NCBI RefSeq assembly: GCF_001462205.1
Contig: NZ_LKIR01000121.1
Location: forward strand, 75,862 to 139,861
Length of the DNA stretch: 64,000 nucleotides
Direction: 5' to 3'
From: Haloparvum sedimenti
GTDB lineage: Archaea > Halobacteriota > Halobacteria > Halobacteriales > Haloferacaceae
The stretch's first letter is position 1. Each line of letters opens with the position of its first letter. Shown piece after piece: positions 1-9,840 of this stretch. The notes under the pieces were generated by a model. That model saw only the letters and a program-made list of their open reading frames with translations. It searched no databases and was not told the DNA's origin. The position numbers and the translations under genes were made by a program.

Positions 1-112
1 CCTCGCGCGCGCCACTGCCGCGATCACTGAAGGGACAGCCGTTGCCGAGCGCTCGATGTGTTCGTGACTGGCTATCAAAACCCCACCACAGAACTCCACC
101 GCAAAACCCGCT

Positions 113-694
113 TCAGAGCACCGGCTCGGACTCGCCGTACGCGGCCACGACGACGGTCGTGGTGTAGGCGCCGGGCGTCGGGCTCGCGGTCTCGACGAGG
201 CGTTCGCGGTCGTCGAGCGTCCAGTCGCGGAGCTCCGCGCCCGCGTCCAGCCCCGCGTCGATGCGCTCGCGGACGTCCTCGGCGTCGGTGCCGGTCACCT
301 CGTAGAACAGTCCCGGGCCGGGGCCGGTCGCCCAGCCGAGGCCGGCGACGATGGCGTCCGAGTCGGAGCCTGCTGCGTCGGTCGCCGAATCCGCGTCGGC
401 CGCGCCGGCGCGCTCGCTCCCGTCGCCCTCCGCGGCACCGGCCACGTCGCCCTGCCGAAAGCTCGCGCCCTCCGGGCCGACGGTCCGGCGCGCCTCGACG
501 ACGGTGAGGCGGTTGCCGGCGGGACCGAGGTCGGGCGCGCGGTCGACCGCTTCGACGGTCGCCTCGGCCGGGACGACCGAGGAGACGGAGACGAGGTTGT
601 AGTTGTGGAGGTTGGCGTCGGCGAGCGCCGCGTCGTAGGAGGCCATCTCCGTGGGCGCGACGCCGGTCCCGGCGGCCACGTGGATCGCGTTCAT
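113..694 (-). CDS. pyruvoyl-dependent arginine decarboxylase
   Basis: Decarboxylates arginine to agmatine, which archaea need for polyamines and for the agmatidine base of tRNA-Ile. The 193-residue protein opens with MNAIHVAAGTGVAPTEMASY and carries the LVSVSSVVP segment near residues 34-42. In this family a serine there is the self-cleavage point that becomes the pyruvoyl cofactor (Ser38/Ser39). Residues 86-113 are an acidic Ala/Gly/Asp/Ser insert that looks like a haloadapted surface loop. The ATG at 694 was chosen because family homology begins there; the open frame runs further upstream without recognisable sequence. It stands alone, divergent from the next gene. Family assignment is firm; the exact cleavage residue is inferred. 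Confidence 0.88.
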   Translation of the reverse strand: MNAIHVAAGTGVAPTEMASYDAALADANLHNYNLVSVSSVVPAEATVEAVDRAPDLGPAGNRLTVVEARRTVGPEGASFRQGDVAGAAEGDGSERAGAADADSATDAAGSDSDAIVAGLGWATGPGPGLFYEVTGTDAEDVRERIDAGLDAGAELRDWTLDDRERLVETASPTPGAYTTTVVVAAYGESEPVL

Positions 695-821
695 AGAGGA
701 GCGCGGCGCTCGCGGCGGTAAGGCGTTACGAACCCCGGCGACACCGCCCGGTCTCAAGGCCGGCGGCGTCCGGGGAACCCGTCTCGAAGCGCTTACCCTC
801 GCGCCCCTCCCAGTTCCGGCC

Positions 822-2471
822 ATGACCGAGACGCGCGTCGAGTGGCGCGAGTGGGGCCCGGAAGCGTTCGCCGCGGCCGCGGAGACCGACCGGCCGGTGC
901 TGCTCTCGCTCACGGCGACGTGGTGTGCGGACTGTCACGAGATGGACGCGAAGACGTACGCGGAGCCGCGGATCGCGGCCAACGTCAACGACGGCTTCGT
1001 GCCGGTCCGCGTCGACGTGGACCGCAACCCCCGCGTCCGCGAGCGGTACAACATGGGCGGGTTCCCCTCGACCGTCTTCCTCGCGCCGGACGGCACCCTC
1101 CTGACGGGCGCCGGCTACCTCGACCCCGAGGGCATGCGCCAGGTGCTCGATTCGGTCCGCGAAATGTACGCCGAGAAGGGCGCCGACGCCGGACGCGTTC
1201 CGCGGGCGCTCGCGGGCGACCTCCCGCCGACCGACCAGGTGACGGAGGCCATCGAGGAGCACCTCGTCGGGCAGTTGGACGTGAAGTTCGACGAGGAACA
1301 CGCCGGCTGGGGCGACGACGCGAAGTTCCCGCTCCCGCGGACCGTCGAGTTCGCGCTCAAGCGCGACCGCGACCGCGCGCTCCGCACGCTCGATGCGGTC
1401 CGGAACCACCTCACCGACGAGGTCGCCGGCGGCTTCTTCCGCTACGCGGGGGGCCGAGACTGGACCGACGTGCACTACGAGAAGCCGCTGGACACGAACG
1501 CGGCCGTGCTGCGGGCCTTCGCCAACGCCTACCTCTACACCGGCGAGGAGGCCTACCGCCAGCCGGCCGCGGGCGCGGTGTCGTTCCTCACCGACGACCT
1601 CTGGACCGGCGTCGGCGTCGGCGGCAGCCTCGGCCCGGGCACGGGCCGCGCCTACTACGCCCGCAGCGCCGGCGACCGCGCCGACCTCGACGCCCCGCGC
1701 GAGGACCTCACCGTCTACGCGGGCGGCAACGCCCTCGCCGCGGACGCCATGCTCGCGTTCCACGCCTACACCGACGACGAGCGCGCCGGCGAGTACGCCG
1801 AGCGGATCCTGGGCGTCCTCCGCCGCGACCTGATCGACGCCGAGACTGGCGCAGTCACCAGGTTCCGCGCCGGCGACGCCGTGGGTGAGACCGACCTGCT
1901 CGAGGACGCAGCCCGAGTCGTCGCCGCGCTCGTCCGCGCCGAGTCGGTCCTCGGGGAGGGCGCCGACCTCGCGCGGACCGTCGCCGACCGCGCGATCGAG
2001 CGCCTCCACGACGGGGGGTCGTTCGTCGACGGGCCACGGGAGGGCGAGGCGCTCCTCGACCGCCCGTTCCGCCCCGTGGACGGCAACGTGGAGATGGCGG
2101 AGACGCTGTTGGACCTCTCGCTCGTCACCGGCGAGGAGCGGTACGAGGCGGTGGCCCGCGAGACGGCCGCCGCGTTCGCGGGTGCGTCCGAGCGGTTCGG
2201 CGTCCAGGTCGCGGGCTACGGCAGCCTCGTCGGCCGACTGACGCGCGGGTCGACGCTCGTCGCGGTCGGTACCGAACCGGGCAGCGACCTCCATCGGGCC
2301 GCGCTGCGGGTCGCCGACCACGAGAAGGTCGTCGTCCCGAACGCGCACCGCGGCGCGGGACCGCTCGACGTCGAGGAGGGGGCCGCCGTCGTCCGCGTGG
2401 GCGACCGGACCGCCGACCCGGCGACAACGCCGGACGAGTTGATGGCGCGCGTCGCGGACGCGGTGGCGTAG
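822..2471 (+). CDS. thioredoxin-domain DUF255 protein (YyaL/SPATA20-like)
   Basis: 549 residues. Residues 1-165 form a DUF255 thioredoxin-like domain with a CxxC at Cys35-Ala-Asp-Cys38 in TATWCADCHEM, followed by GGFPSTVFLAPDG (the thioredoxin cis-proline region). The remaining roughly 380 residues have the helical-hairpin look of a six-hairpin glycosidase-like barrel, as in the YyaL/SPATA20 family. The molecular function is not established for the family; a redox role is inferred from the CxxC only. At 549 residues it is shorter than the roughly 700-residue bacterial members. The ATG at 822 starts the conserved MTETRVEW region; an earlier in-frame start at 651 would add unconserved sequence overlapping the divergent gene's promoter. 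Confidence 0.85.
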   Translation: MTETRVEWREWGPEAFAAAAETDRPVLLSLTATWCADCHEMDAKTYAEPRIAANVNDGFVPVRVDVDRNPRVRERYNMGGFPSTVFLAPDGTLLTGAGYLDPEGMRQVLDSVREMYAEKGADAGRVPRALAGDLPPTDQVTEAIEEHLVGQLDVKFDEEHAGWGDDAKFPLPRTVEFALKRDRDRALRTLDAVRNHLTDEVAGGFFRYAGGRDWTDVHYEKPLDTNAAVLRAFANAYLYTGEEAYRQPAAGAVSFLTDDLWTGVGVGGSLGPGTGRAYYARSAGDRADLDAPREDLTVYAGGNALAADAMLAFHAYTDDERAGEYAERILGVLRRDLIDAETGAVTRFRAGDAVGETDLLEDAARVVAALVRAESVLGEGADLARTVADRAIERLHDGGSFVDGPREGEALLDRPFRPVDGNVEMAETLLDLSLVTGEERYEAVARETAAAFAGASERFGVQVAGYGSLVGRLTRGSTLVAVGTEPGSDLHRAALRVADHEKVVVPNAHRGAGPLDVEEGAAVVRVGDRTADPATTPDELMARVADAVA

Positions 2472-2544
2472 CGCGAATCGTCGCCGGTTCCACACCGATG
2501 CGGGGACATTCCCGCCGTGGGGCACGTCGGTAAACCCCCGGTGC

Positions 2545-2552
2545 GTTTATGA
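2545..2552 (+). promoter_or_regulatory. TATA box for TrmB-family regulator
   Basis: GTTTATGA is centred about 26 bases before the ATG at 2575, so the transcript is predicted to start at or next to the start codon (leaderless), as is usual for haloarchaea. Confidence 0.5.
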
Positions 2553-2574
2553 GCCTCGGCGGAGTCGGTCCGGT

Positions 2575-3381
2575 ATGGCGAGCTTACGCGACCTCGGGCT
2601 CTCGGAGTACGAGGAGCGCACCTATCGCGCGCTGTTGCGGACCGGACCGACGACCGCGAAGGACCTCTCGCGGGCGAGCGAGGTGCCGATGGGGCGCATC
2701 TACGACGTGCTCAACAGCCTCGAACAGCACGACCTCGTCAGGAGTCAGGCGGCGAGCCGGCCCAAAAAGTACGTCGCGGTGGAGCCGGACGCAGCGCTGG
2801 ACCGGCTTCTCGACGCGAAAAAGCGGGAGTTAGCCGAGCGCGCCGAGCAGTACGAGTCCGTCGTCGACGAGCTCTCGTCGGAGCTGGAGTCCGCTGATCC
2901 GGTGGAGGGGGAGTTCTGGACCGCCGCCGTCGGGTCCGAGGAGACGACGGACCTCCTGTTGGAGCGCATCGCGGCCGCCGAGCGGCGCATGATCGTCGTC
3001 GCCGGGGGGCCGACGGTCGGGTTCGACCTCGGGTCCGTCGGCGAGCAGGTGACCGAGCAGCTGGAGGCGGCGCTCGACCGCGGCGTCGAGATCAGGGTCC
3101 TGTTGTCGCCCGCGGTCGTCGACGAGCTCCCCCGGAGCGTCGGCCGGCGCTACACCGCCGAGCTGTCCGACCACGAGGGGTTCGCGGTGCGGACCGCCGA
3201 GGGCGTCGACGGGACGTTCAACCTGTTCGACGGCGTCGAGACCTGCATCGAGGTGCCCCATCCCCTCTCGACGGAGGAGCCGTTCGCGATGATCGACCTG
3301 AAGGATCCGGAGTTCGCGGCCGACGTGAAAGCGCAGTTCGAGCCGCGGTGGGAGGAGGCGGAGCCGCTGCAGTTCGGGTGA
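2575..3381 (+). CDS. TrmB-family transcriptional regulator
   Basis: 268 residues. Residues 3-75 are a winged helix-turn-helix of the TrmB type (LGLSEYEERTYRALL, then TAKDLSRASEVPMGRIYDVL and a wing ending in PKKYVAVEP). A short helical linker (residues 78-105) precedes a C-terminal effector-like domain. TrmB proteins sense sugars or other metabolites and repress or activate transport and central-metabolism genes. No adjacent sugar transporter or pathway points to a specific ligand here. The leaderless start at 2575 follows a TATA box. The function of the C-terminal domain is inferred from family resemblance. Confidence 0.85.
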   Translation: MASLRDLGLSEYEERTYRALLRTGPTTAKDLSRASEVPMGRIYDVLNSLEQHDLVRSQAASRPKKYVAVEPDAALDRLLDAKKRELAERAEQYESVVDELSSELESADPVEGEFWTAAVGSEETTDLLLERIAAAERRMIVVAGGPTVGFDLGSVGEQVTEQLEAALDRGVEIRVLLSPAVVDELPRSVGRRYTAELSDHEGFAVRTAEGVDGTFNLFDGVETCIEVPHPLSTEEPFAMIDLKDPEFAADVKAQFEPRWEEAEPLQFG

Positions 3382-3416
3382 GGGCGGGGGCGAGGAGGAG
3401 GACGGGACGGCCTCGG

Positions 3417-4346
3417 TCAGTCGCCGTTCAGCTCGGCGCGCAGCTGCCCCATCGTGACCTCGCGTTCGGCGTGCGCGTTGTGCTGATGGATCGACTCGTC
3501 GTTCGACTGCGCAAGGTGGATCACGGCGTCGTCCTCGAGGTGATCGAACTCGTCGACCGTGCTCTCGGCGAGCGCGCGGACGCAGTCCTCCACGAACTTC
3601 GCGTCGGAGTGGGCCGCGAACGTCATGTGGTCCTCGTCGGGACGCTTGGCCATGTTGTAGATGCGGGCGCTCATGGCGTCGCGCGCGATGTCGATGATGT
3701 CGCCGAGGTCGACCTCGGGATCGCCGTTCGCGGTGACGGTCAGCGTCGCGTGTCCGCGCTGGGAGTGGCCCGGCTGCGGGACGGCGTCGAGGAATTCCTC
3801 GGTCGTCTCCTCGTCGACGCCCAGCTCGTGGAGCTTGTCGCGGGCGCGGGACTCGGACATGCCCTGCGAGCAGGGGCAGACCGTCATGCCGGTGACCTCG
3901 GCGCCGATCTCCTCGCGGGTACCCTCCTCGGTCGCCTCCGCGGAGGCGATGATCCGCGCGGTGTTCTGTGTCTGCCGGCCCGACGCGGGCGTCTCCTCGC
4001 GCGTGATCAGGTCCGCCTCCATGTGGACCTCCGCCGTGGAGGTGTAGTCGTGTTTCGCCAGCAGGCGCTCGGCCGCGTCGCCGCAGACGTCCTCGACGCG
4101 GTAGGCCTCCTCGCGGGTGATCTCCTCCAAGATCTCGTCGATCGTCTCCATGTTGCGGGACATGTCGATCCCCTTTCGGCCGCTCGGGAGGTCGACGAAC
4201 ACCTCGAACTCGGCCATGAGGACGATGGGACGTTTGTCCTCGCGCGCCAGCTTGACGAGCTTCTCGACGCCGGTCACGCCGACCTGCGAGAGGCCGACCG
4301 CGACGTCCGGCTCGCTCGCCTGTACGTCGGGAAGTTGATGACTCAT
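3417..4346 (-). CDS. mptA: GTP cyclohydrolase MptA (FolE2 type)
   Basis: Converts GTP to 7,8-dihydroneopterin 2',3'-cyclic phosphate, the first step of archaeal pterin (tetrahydrofolate/methanopterin-type and molybdopterin-related) synthesis. The 309-residue length fits MptA/FolE2. Recognisable blocks are [20 protein letters not shown] at the N-terminus, [13 protein letters not shown], the metal-ligand region [15 protein letters not shown] with its paired cysteines, [12 protein letters not shown], and the C-terminal [15 protein letters not shown]. The ATG at 4346 is the natural start. It lies convergent with the TrmB-type gene and is followed by a short spacer containing a repeat fragment. 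Confidence 0.95.
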   Translation of the reverse strand: MSHQLPDVQASEPDVAVGLSQVGVTGVEKLVKLAREDKRPIVLMAEFEVFVDLPSGRKGIDMSRNMETIDEILEEITREEAYRVEDVCGDAAERLLAKHDYTSTAEVHMEADLITREETPASGRQTQNTARIIASAEATEEGTREEIGAEVTGMTVCPCSQGMSESRARDKLHELGVDEETTEEFLDAVPQPGHSQRGHATLTVTANGDPEVDLGDIIDIARDAMSARIYNMAKRPDEDHMTFAAHSDAKFVEDCVRALAESTVDEFDHLEDDAVIHLAQSNDESIHQHNAHAEREVTMGQLRAELNGD

Positions 4347-4410
4347 TACCGGAATGGAGGGGCGAACGCGAATGAGTGCTTCGGAACCGGCGGGGTCGCG
4401 GGGCGATGGA

Positions 4411-4450
4411 CGGGACTGAACGGGGCAGCCGGCAAGGGCTTTTCTGGGTG
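4411..4450 (+). repeat. fragment of the interspersed structured repeat
   Basis: This spacer segment contains GGGACTGAACGGGGCAGCCGG directly joined to a GGGCTTTTCTGGGTG-like segment. In the two long copies (9841-10265 and 24321-24728) the same two blocks stand about 90 bases apart. It therefore looks like an internally deleted or decayed copy. It lies between mptA and lipA. Confidence 0.55.
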
Positions 4451-4512
4451 TCGTCGACCGATCGGCGAGGATGAACGCAGAGCGGGAGCAGCAGAAATCC
4501 CGAGCGGTGCGC

Positions 4513-5457
4513 TCAGTCGCCCGCTCGCGCCCGCGACCGGGCCTCGTCGACGGAGGCGTCCTCGCGGACGAGCGCGTCGACGAACAGCTCGCCGGCCTTG
4601 TACGAGGAGCGGACCATCGGCCCCGAGGCGCAGTAGAGGAAGCCGAGCTCGTTCTCCGCGACGCGCTTCCAGGTGTCGAAGACGTCCGGGTGGACGTACT
4701 CGAAGACGTCGAGGTGCGAGCGGGAGGGCTGGAGGTACTGGCCGAACGTGACGATGTCGACGCCGACCTCGCGGAGGTCTCGCATCGTCCGGTACACCTC
4801 GTGGTCGTACTCGCCGAGCCCGAGCATGACGCTCGTTTTCGTGTGGATGTCGGACTCCCGATCGACCTGATCGAGCACCGCCAGCGTCTGCTCGTAGCCC
4901 GCGCGACGGTCCCGAACCGGCCACTGGAGGCGCTCGACCGTCTCGACGTTGTGGGCGATCACGTCCGGCTCCGCGTCGACGATCCGGCGGACTGCCTCGG
5001 GGTCGCCGCCGAAGTCCGGGATCAGCACCTCGACGAGGACCTCCGGGTCCCTATCTTTGATCGCGCGGATCGTCTCCGCGAAGTGGGCCGAGCCGCCGTC
5101 CGCCAGATCGTCTCGGTCGACCGAGGTGAGGACGACGTACTCCAGTCCGATCTCCGCGACCGCGTCCGCGACGTTCGCGGGTTCGTCGGGGTCTAACGCC
5201 TCCATCCCGCCGGTCTCCACGTCACAGAAGTTACAGCCGCGCGAGCAGCGGTCGCCCATCAGCATGAACGTCGCCGTTCCCGGTCCGGTACCGGGGCCGT
5301 CGCGGCCGGACCAGCACTCCCCGAGGTTCGGGCAGTTGGCCTCCTCACAGACCGTGTTGAGGTTCCGGTCGCGGAGCGTCGACTTGATCTCGGCGAACCG
5401 CCGGCCCGAGGGCGGTCGCATCTTGAGCCAGTCGGGCTTCCGCCGCCTGCTGCTCAT
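4513..5457 (-). CDS. lipA: lipoyl synthase
   Basis: Radical SAM enzyme that inserts two sulfurs into octanoyl groups on carrier proteins to make the lipoyl cofactor of 2-oxoacid dehydrogenases and the glycine cleavage system. 314 residues. The auxiliary iron-sulfur cluster is held by Cys37, Cys42 and Cys48 ([12 protein letters not shown]). The SAM cluster is held by Cys71, Cys75 and Cys78 (CSRGCNFC). The conserved SSYKAGE region near the C-terminus supplies the usual serine. The ATG at 5457 is used. A lipoate ligase-like gene lies about 32 kb away in this window (37254-37973). Confidence 0.95.
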   Translation of the reverse strand: MSSRRRKPDWLKMRPPSGRRFAEIKSTLRDRNLNTVCEEANCPNLGECWSGRDGPGTGPGTATFMLMGDRCSRGCNFCDVETGGMEALDPDEPANVADAVAEIGLEYVVLTSVDRDDLADGGSAHFAETIRAIKDRDPEVLVEVLIPDFGGDPEAVRRIVDAEPDVIAHNVETVERLQWPVRDRRAGYEQTLAVLDQVDRESDIHTKTSVMLGLGEYDHEVYRTMRDLREVGVDIVTFGQYLQPSRSHLDVFEYVHPDVFDTWKRVAENELGFLYCASGPMVRSSYKAGELFVDALVREDASVDEARSRARAGD

Positions 5458-5624
5458 GTCTCACCCTTCGCCGCCGGGGGCAAAAACGTGCGGATCCGGC
5501 GGGTCGTGTGCCCATGGCGCGTGAGCGCACACCACCGCCGTCGCGGTCCTAACCCAGAAAAGTCAACTTTCAAACACATCGGTGCCCTTTTGTTGCCCGG
5601 TTCCAATCGCGGAAGGGTGCCGAC

Positions 5625-7097
5625 ATGTTCGATCTCTCTCAGGAAGAGATAACCGAGGGATCCATCCCCCGAGCGCTCACCGTGCTGGCGGTGCCGCTGA
5701 TCGGGATGAACCTCGTCCACGTGGTCAACACCATCGTGGACACCTTCTGGCTGGGGCGGCTGGGGGAGAACGCGGTCGCGGCGGTCGGACTGAACGTCCC
5801 GGTGTTAGCGCTGTTCGCGGCGATCTCGGTGTTGACCTTCTCGGGGACGCAGATAGTCGTCTCACAGCTCGTCGGTGGCGGTGACCTGCCGACAGCGCGG
5901 CGGGCGACGTTCAACGGCGTCCTCCTGACGCTGGCGGTCGTGACCGTCGTCGTGGTGGCCGTCGCGCCGAACGCGCGGGCGTTCATGTCGCTGCTCGGCG
6001 CGGACGCGGCGCTCGCGGGGACGGCGGGGCTCTACCTCGGAACGGTGCTTCTGTTCTACCCTCTCGGCTTCGCGAGCGACACGGTGGAGTACGCCTACGC
6101 AGCGGTCGGGGACTCGCGGGCGGGGCTCCACATCAACGTCCTCACCGCGGCGACGAACCTCCTCCTCGACCCCCTGCTGATCTTCGGCGTCTGGCGGTTC
6201 CCCGAACTCGGCGTCCGGGGCGCCGCGCTGGCGAGCGGGATCGGGATGACCGTCGGCGCCGCGCTCACGCTGGTGTACGTGGCGGGCTACCGCGACACGT
6301 TCGTCCTCACGCGGGAGTCGCTCCGCGTCGACGCCGACCTCCTGCGGGAAATCCTCAAGGTGGGGGCGCCGCTGGGCGCCCAGCGCGTCGTGAGTCAGGT
6401 CGTCCGCGTGCTCGTGATCGGGCTCGTGACGGTCGCGGGCGGCGCCGCCGGCGTGGCCGCGTACACCGTCGGCGCGCGCGTGGCCGGGCTCGCGATCGTC
6501 CCCGCGACGGGACTCCAGCAGGCCGCCCAGTCGGTGATCGGACAGAACCTCGGCGCCGAGCAGCCGGCGCGGGCCCACCGAACCACGACCGCAGGAGTGG
6601 CGATGATCGTCGGGCTGTTGACCGTCCTCGGGCTGTTCCAGTGGTTCTTCCCCGGACTGGTGGTCGCGGCGCTCGTCCCCGGACTCACCGAGGCGGGCCG
6701 CGAGCTGACCGTCCTCTACCTCAGGATACTCGCGGTCGGGTATCCCGCGATGGGCGCAACGTACGTCCTGTTCGCGGGGTTCAACGGCGCCTCCCGGACG
6801 AAGACCTCGCTCGCGGCAGACCTCGGGAAGTACTGGGGGATCCGGTTCCCCATCGCTCTGCTCGCGGTTCCTGCGGGCATCACGTTCGGCGCGTTCGGGG
6901 TCTCGGTCGCGCCGGGGCTCGGCTGGGGCGTCGAGGCGGTCTTCTGGGCCGTGACCGTGTCGAACGTCCTCGGCTTCCTCGGCGTCGGCGCCTACTACGT
7001 CTACACGACCCGCGAAGGGATGTTCCAGCGCGCGGCCGAACGTGCGAGCGAGAGCGCGGGCGACGACGGCGGAGAGAGCGCCGAGGCGGCCCCGTGA
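5625..7097 (+). CDS. MATE-family efflux transporter
   Basis: 490-residue integral membrane protein with about twelve hydrophobic segments arranged as two homologous halves. The first half opens with IPRALTVLAVPLIGMNLVHV and the second with LREILKVGAPLGAQRVVSQV, the pattern of MATE transporters. These export drugs or organic cations in exchange for Na+ or H+. Substrate is unknown. The C-terminal tail (about residues 465-490) is acidic and soluble. It converges on the NhaC-type antiporter gene, with only 31 bases between the stops. Confidence 0.9.
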   Translation: MFDLSQEEITEGSIPRALTVLAVPLIGMNLVHVVNTIVDTFWLGRLGENAVAAVGLNVPVLALFAAISVLTFSGTQIVVSQLVGGGDLPTARRATFNGVLLTLAVVTVVVVAVAPNARAFMSLLGADAALAGTAGLYLGTVLLFYPLGFASDTVEYAYAAVGDSRAGLHINVLTAATNLLLDPLLIFGVWRFPELGVRGAALASGIGMTVGAALTLVYVAGYRDTFVLTRESLRVDADLLREILKVGAPLGAQRVVSQVVRVLVIGLVTVAGGAAGVAAYTVGARVAGLAIVPATGLQQAAQSVIGQNLGAEQPARAHRTTTAGVAMIVGLLTVLGLFQWFFPGLVVAALVPGLTEAGRELTVLYLRILAVGYPAMGATYVLFAGFNGASRTKTSLAADLGKYWGIRFPIALLAVPAGITFGAFGVSVAPGLGWGVEAVFWAVTVSNVLGFLGVGAYYVYTTREGMFQRAAERASESAGDDGGESAEAAP

Positions 7098-7106
7098 CCA
7101 GTACTC

Positions 7107-7112
7107 AAAAAA
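7107..7112 (-). terminator. T-run terminator of the nhaC-type gene
   Basis: On the minus strand this is a run of six T residues 17 bases past the stop of the antiporter gene, in an otherwise GC-rich spacer. It matches the simple oligo-T terminators of archaea. Confidence 0.45.
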
Positions 7113-7128
7113 GCCGAACGCGACGCGG

Positions 7129-8568
7129 TCAGTCGTCCGCAGGCGCGGTCGTCCCGGTGTACACCACGTCGGGGATGGTGATCCCGGTCGCCGCGATGCC
7201 GAACAGCACCAGCGGCGAGAGGAAGCCGAAGAAGTAGAAGGGGGCGTACTCCAGCGTCGGCACGCCCGTCACGCCCGCCATGTAGACGGCGCCCGCGTGC
7301 CACGGGAACAGCGCGCCGGTGGGCGTCCCGGCCGCCTCGACCGCCCGCGAGAGCTGGTCGCTGTCGAGGCCGAACTCGTCGTACGCGTTCCGCAGCGTCA
7401 CGCCCGGAAGCACGATGCTCATGTACTGCTGGGCGGTGAGCGCGTTGATGGCGATGGCGGAGAACCCGGTCCCGGCCACGAGCGCGCCGGGACTGCGGAT
7501 CCCCTGCACGAGCCCGTGCGAGAGCACCGCGAGGACCCCGGTGCGCTCGAGCAGGCCGCCGAGCGACAGAGCCGCGACGACGACGGTGATCGTCCACGCG
7601 GAGCCGGTGAGCCCGCCGGAGGCGAGCAGCTCGTTCACCAGCTCGGAGCCGGACTCGGGCGCGGTGCCGTACATGAAGACCTCCCAGGCGGGGACGAAGC
7701 CGGCGCCCTGCAGGAGGATCGTCGTGAGGACGCCCGCGAACGCGCCCGCCACGAGCGTCGGGAGCGCGGGGTACCCTCGCAGCGCGAGGCCGAAGGTGAC
7801 GAGCAGCGGGAGGAAGACGAGCACCGAGACCTCGTAGGTGCCCGCGAGTGCCGTCTGGATCGCGGCGACCTGGCCCTCCGGGATGGCGCCGGCCGTCCGA
7901 AGGCCGAGGACCGCGAAGGCGGCGACCGCGATGCCGAACGCCAGCAGCGTGCCCGCCTGCATGCGGTCGATGTGGTCGTAGAGGTCGGTGTTGGTGACGC
8001 CGGCCGCGAGGTTGGTCGTGTCCGACAGCGGCGACTGCTTGTCGCCCGCGTAGGCGCCGGAGATCACCGCGCCGACCGTCATCGGCTCGGGAACGCCGAG
8101 GCCGGCCCCGATGCCGACGAACGCGACGCCGAGCGTCCCCACCGTGGTCCACGAGGAGCCGATGGCGAACGCAACCACGCCGGCCAGCAGCGCGGCCGCC
8201 GGGAGGAACGTCCGCGGCGTGAGGATCGACAGCCCGTAGTACATCAGACCGGGGATCGTCCCCGCGGCGATCCACGTCGCGATCAGCGCGTAGATGGTGA
8301 AGATGATGAGCAGCGCCTGCAGCCCCATCAGGAGGCCGTTGGCGACGCCCTCGAACAGCTCCTCCCACTCGTAGCCGGCGTACAGCCCGACGCCGCCGAC
8401 GAAGACGATGCTCCACAAAAGCGGCACGTGTGGATCCATCCCGAGCACGGCCGACCCGATCCCGAGGAACGCGACCACCGCGAGCACCGGCACCAGCGCC
8501 AGCCGGAACGACGGCCGGCGGTCCGGGTCGATCTCCTCGTAGGTGGTCGGCGTGAACTCGCGTGTCAT
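7129..8568 (-). CDS. NhaC-family Na+/H+ antiporter
   Basis: 479 residues with eleven or so hydrophobic helices. It resembles NhaC-family antiporters (conserved GDKQSPLSDTTNLAAGVTN and SLGGLLERTGVL blocks). It would extrude Na+ in exchange for H+ at the plasma membrane, an expected task in a halophile. The ATG at 8568 (MTREFTPTTYEE) was chosen over an in-frame ATG at 8577 because a TATA-like CTTATGC lies about 26-30 bases before it. A second AT-rich CATATATG overlaps the region just upstream of the start. Ion specificity is inferred from the family. Confidence 0.88.
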   Translation of the reverse strand: MTREFTPTTYEEIDPDRRPSFRLALVPVLAVVAFLGIGSAVLGMDPHVPLLWSIVFVGGVGLYAGYEWEELFEGVANGLLMGLQALLIIFTIYALIATWIAAGTIPGLMYYGLSILTPRTFLPAAALLAGVVAFAIGSSWTTVGTLGVAFVGIGAGLGVPEPMTVGAVISGAYAGDKQSPLSDTTNLAAGVTNTDLYDHIDRMQAGTLLAFGIAVAAFAVLGLRTAGAIPEGQVAAIQTALAGTYEVSVLVFLPLLVTFGLALRGYPALPTLVAGAFAGVLTTILLQGAGFVPAWEVFMYGTAPESGSELVNELLASGGLTGSAWTITVVVAALSLGGLLERTGVLAVLSHGLVQGIRSPGALVAGTGFSAIAINALTAQQYMSIVLPGVTLRNAYDEFGLDSDQLSRAVEAAGTPTGALFPWHAGAVYMAGVTGVPTLEYAPFYFFGFLSPLVLFGIAATGITIPDVVYTGTTAPADD

Positions 8569-8732
8569 CGACCACATATATGCTATTAGCGCATAAGTAT
8601 CCGTTGAATCATGCGCACAAAGCATGACTCGCGGTAACGGAACCCACGGGACTTGCGGTCACGCGGCGAGTGTGTTCGCCTCCCGAGCGCGGCGCTCGGC
8701 TCCGAGAAGCCGCGCGGGCCCCAAACGGACGG

Positions 8733-8740
8733 TCTTATAC
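8733..8740 (+). promoter_or_regulatory. TATA box for nog1-like GTPase
   Basis: TCTTATAC is centred about 29 bases before the ATG at 8766, consistent with a transcript with little or no leader. It supports the 8766 start over the upstream in-frame start at 8670. Confidence 0.5.
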
Positions 8741-8765
8741 GCGGCGGCCGTCAAAACCGGGCAAC

Positions 8766-9740
8766 ATGATATTTGAGGACCTCCCCACGACACCTCGATC
8801 GGAGGAACTCCTCGACAAGGCCTTCTCGCGGGCGGCCCGGGCCGGGCACGCCAAGAGTGGCCACGAGGCGCAGCTGTCGATGCTCACCACCGCCGCGAAC
8901 ATCCTCTCGGACAACCTCCAGAACGTGTCCACGTCGTGGCCGGACTTCGAGTACGACGTCGATCCGTTCTACTACGAGCTGGCCGACGCCATCGTCGACG
9001 TGGACCGGCTCCGCCAGGCGCTCTCCGAGGTGACCTGGGCGGGGCGACAGATCGCGGAGATCCGCAGCGAGTACCAGTCGAAGATCAACGACTCGAACCT
9101 CGAGGTCGCCCGCAAACACCGCAAGCAGGCGTTCGCGCGCATGGCGGACATCATGGACGAGATCGAGGACGACCTGCGCGCGGTCGGGGACGCCCGCGAC
9201 GACCTGAAAGGACTCCCCGAGATCAACGTCGACGAGCCGGCCATCGTCGTCGCCGGCTACCCCAACGTGGGGAAGTCCTCGTTCGTCAACGCCGTCACCC
9301 GCGCCTCCAACGAGATCGCGGAGTACCCCTTCACCACCAAGGGCGTCCAGATCGGGCACTTCGAGCGCGACCGCATCCGCTACCAGATCATCGACACGCC
9401 GGGCGTGCTGGACCGGCCGGTCGAGGACCGCAACGACATCGAGCGACAGGCGGTCTCCGCGCTGGAACACCTCGCGGACTGCGTGCTGTTCGTGCTCGAC
9501 GCCTCCGGTGACTGCGGCTACCCCATCGAGTCGCAGCTCGAGCTCCTCGCGGAGGTCGAGGAGCTGTTCGGGGACGCCGTGCCCGTCATCACGGTCTGTA
9601 ACAAGAGCGACCGCTCGACGGACGTCGAGGCGGACCACTACATGAGCGTCGCCGAGGGCGAGAACGTCGAGGCCGTCCTCGACGCCGCGGTCGAGGCGGT
9701 CGGCTTCGAGCCGGACCTCCCCTCGCGCGAGGACGCCTGA
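8766..9740 (+). CDS. Nog1-family ribosome-associated GTPase
   Basis: 324 residues. An N-terminal helical bundle (about 1-155) is followed by an Obg/Nog1-type G domain. That domain has P-loop GYPNVGKSS at 164-172, DTPG in the G3 position, and NKSD as the guanine-specificity motif. Nog1 acts in assembly of the large ribosomal subunit in archaea and eukaryotes. The archaeal form lacks the long eukaryotic C-terminal extension, and this length fits. The ATG at 8766 begins MIFEDLPTTP, the conserved N-terminus. It is followed by the long repeat-filled spacer. Confidence 0.92.
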   Translation: MIFEDLPTTPRSEELLDKAFSRAARAGHAKSGHEAQLSMLTTAANILSDNLQNVSTSWPDFEYDVDPFYYELADAIVDVDRLRQALSEVTWAGRQIAEIRSEYQSKINDSNLEVARKHRKQAFARMADIMDEIEDDLRAVGDARDDLKGLPEINVDEPAIVVAGYPNVGKSSFVNAVTRASNEIAEYPFTTKGVQIGHFERDRIRYQIIDTPGVLDRPVEDRNDIERQAVSALEHLADCVLFVLDASGDCGYPIESQLELLAEVEELFGDAVPVITVCNKSDRSTDVEADHYMSVAEGENVEAVLDAAVEAVGFEPDLPSREDA

Positions 9741-9840
9741 GCCCCTCCCCGGGTAGCGAGCGGGAGCGTTCATAGCCCCAGAAAAAGACCGAGCGTTCGG
9801 CACCGACTGCCCGTTCAGTGATCGGCGACAGCCCTGATCG

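Noticed and set aside
1-112. Partial gene at the left edge
   Set aside because: No frame in these bases shows a recognisable protein; the segment is treated as spacer.
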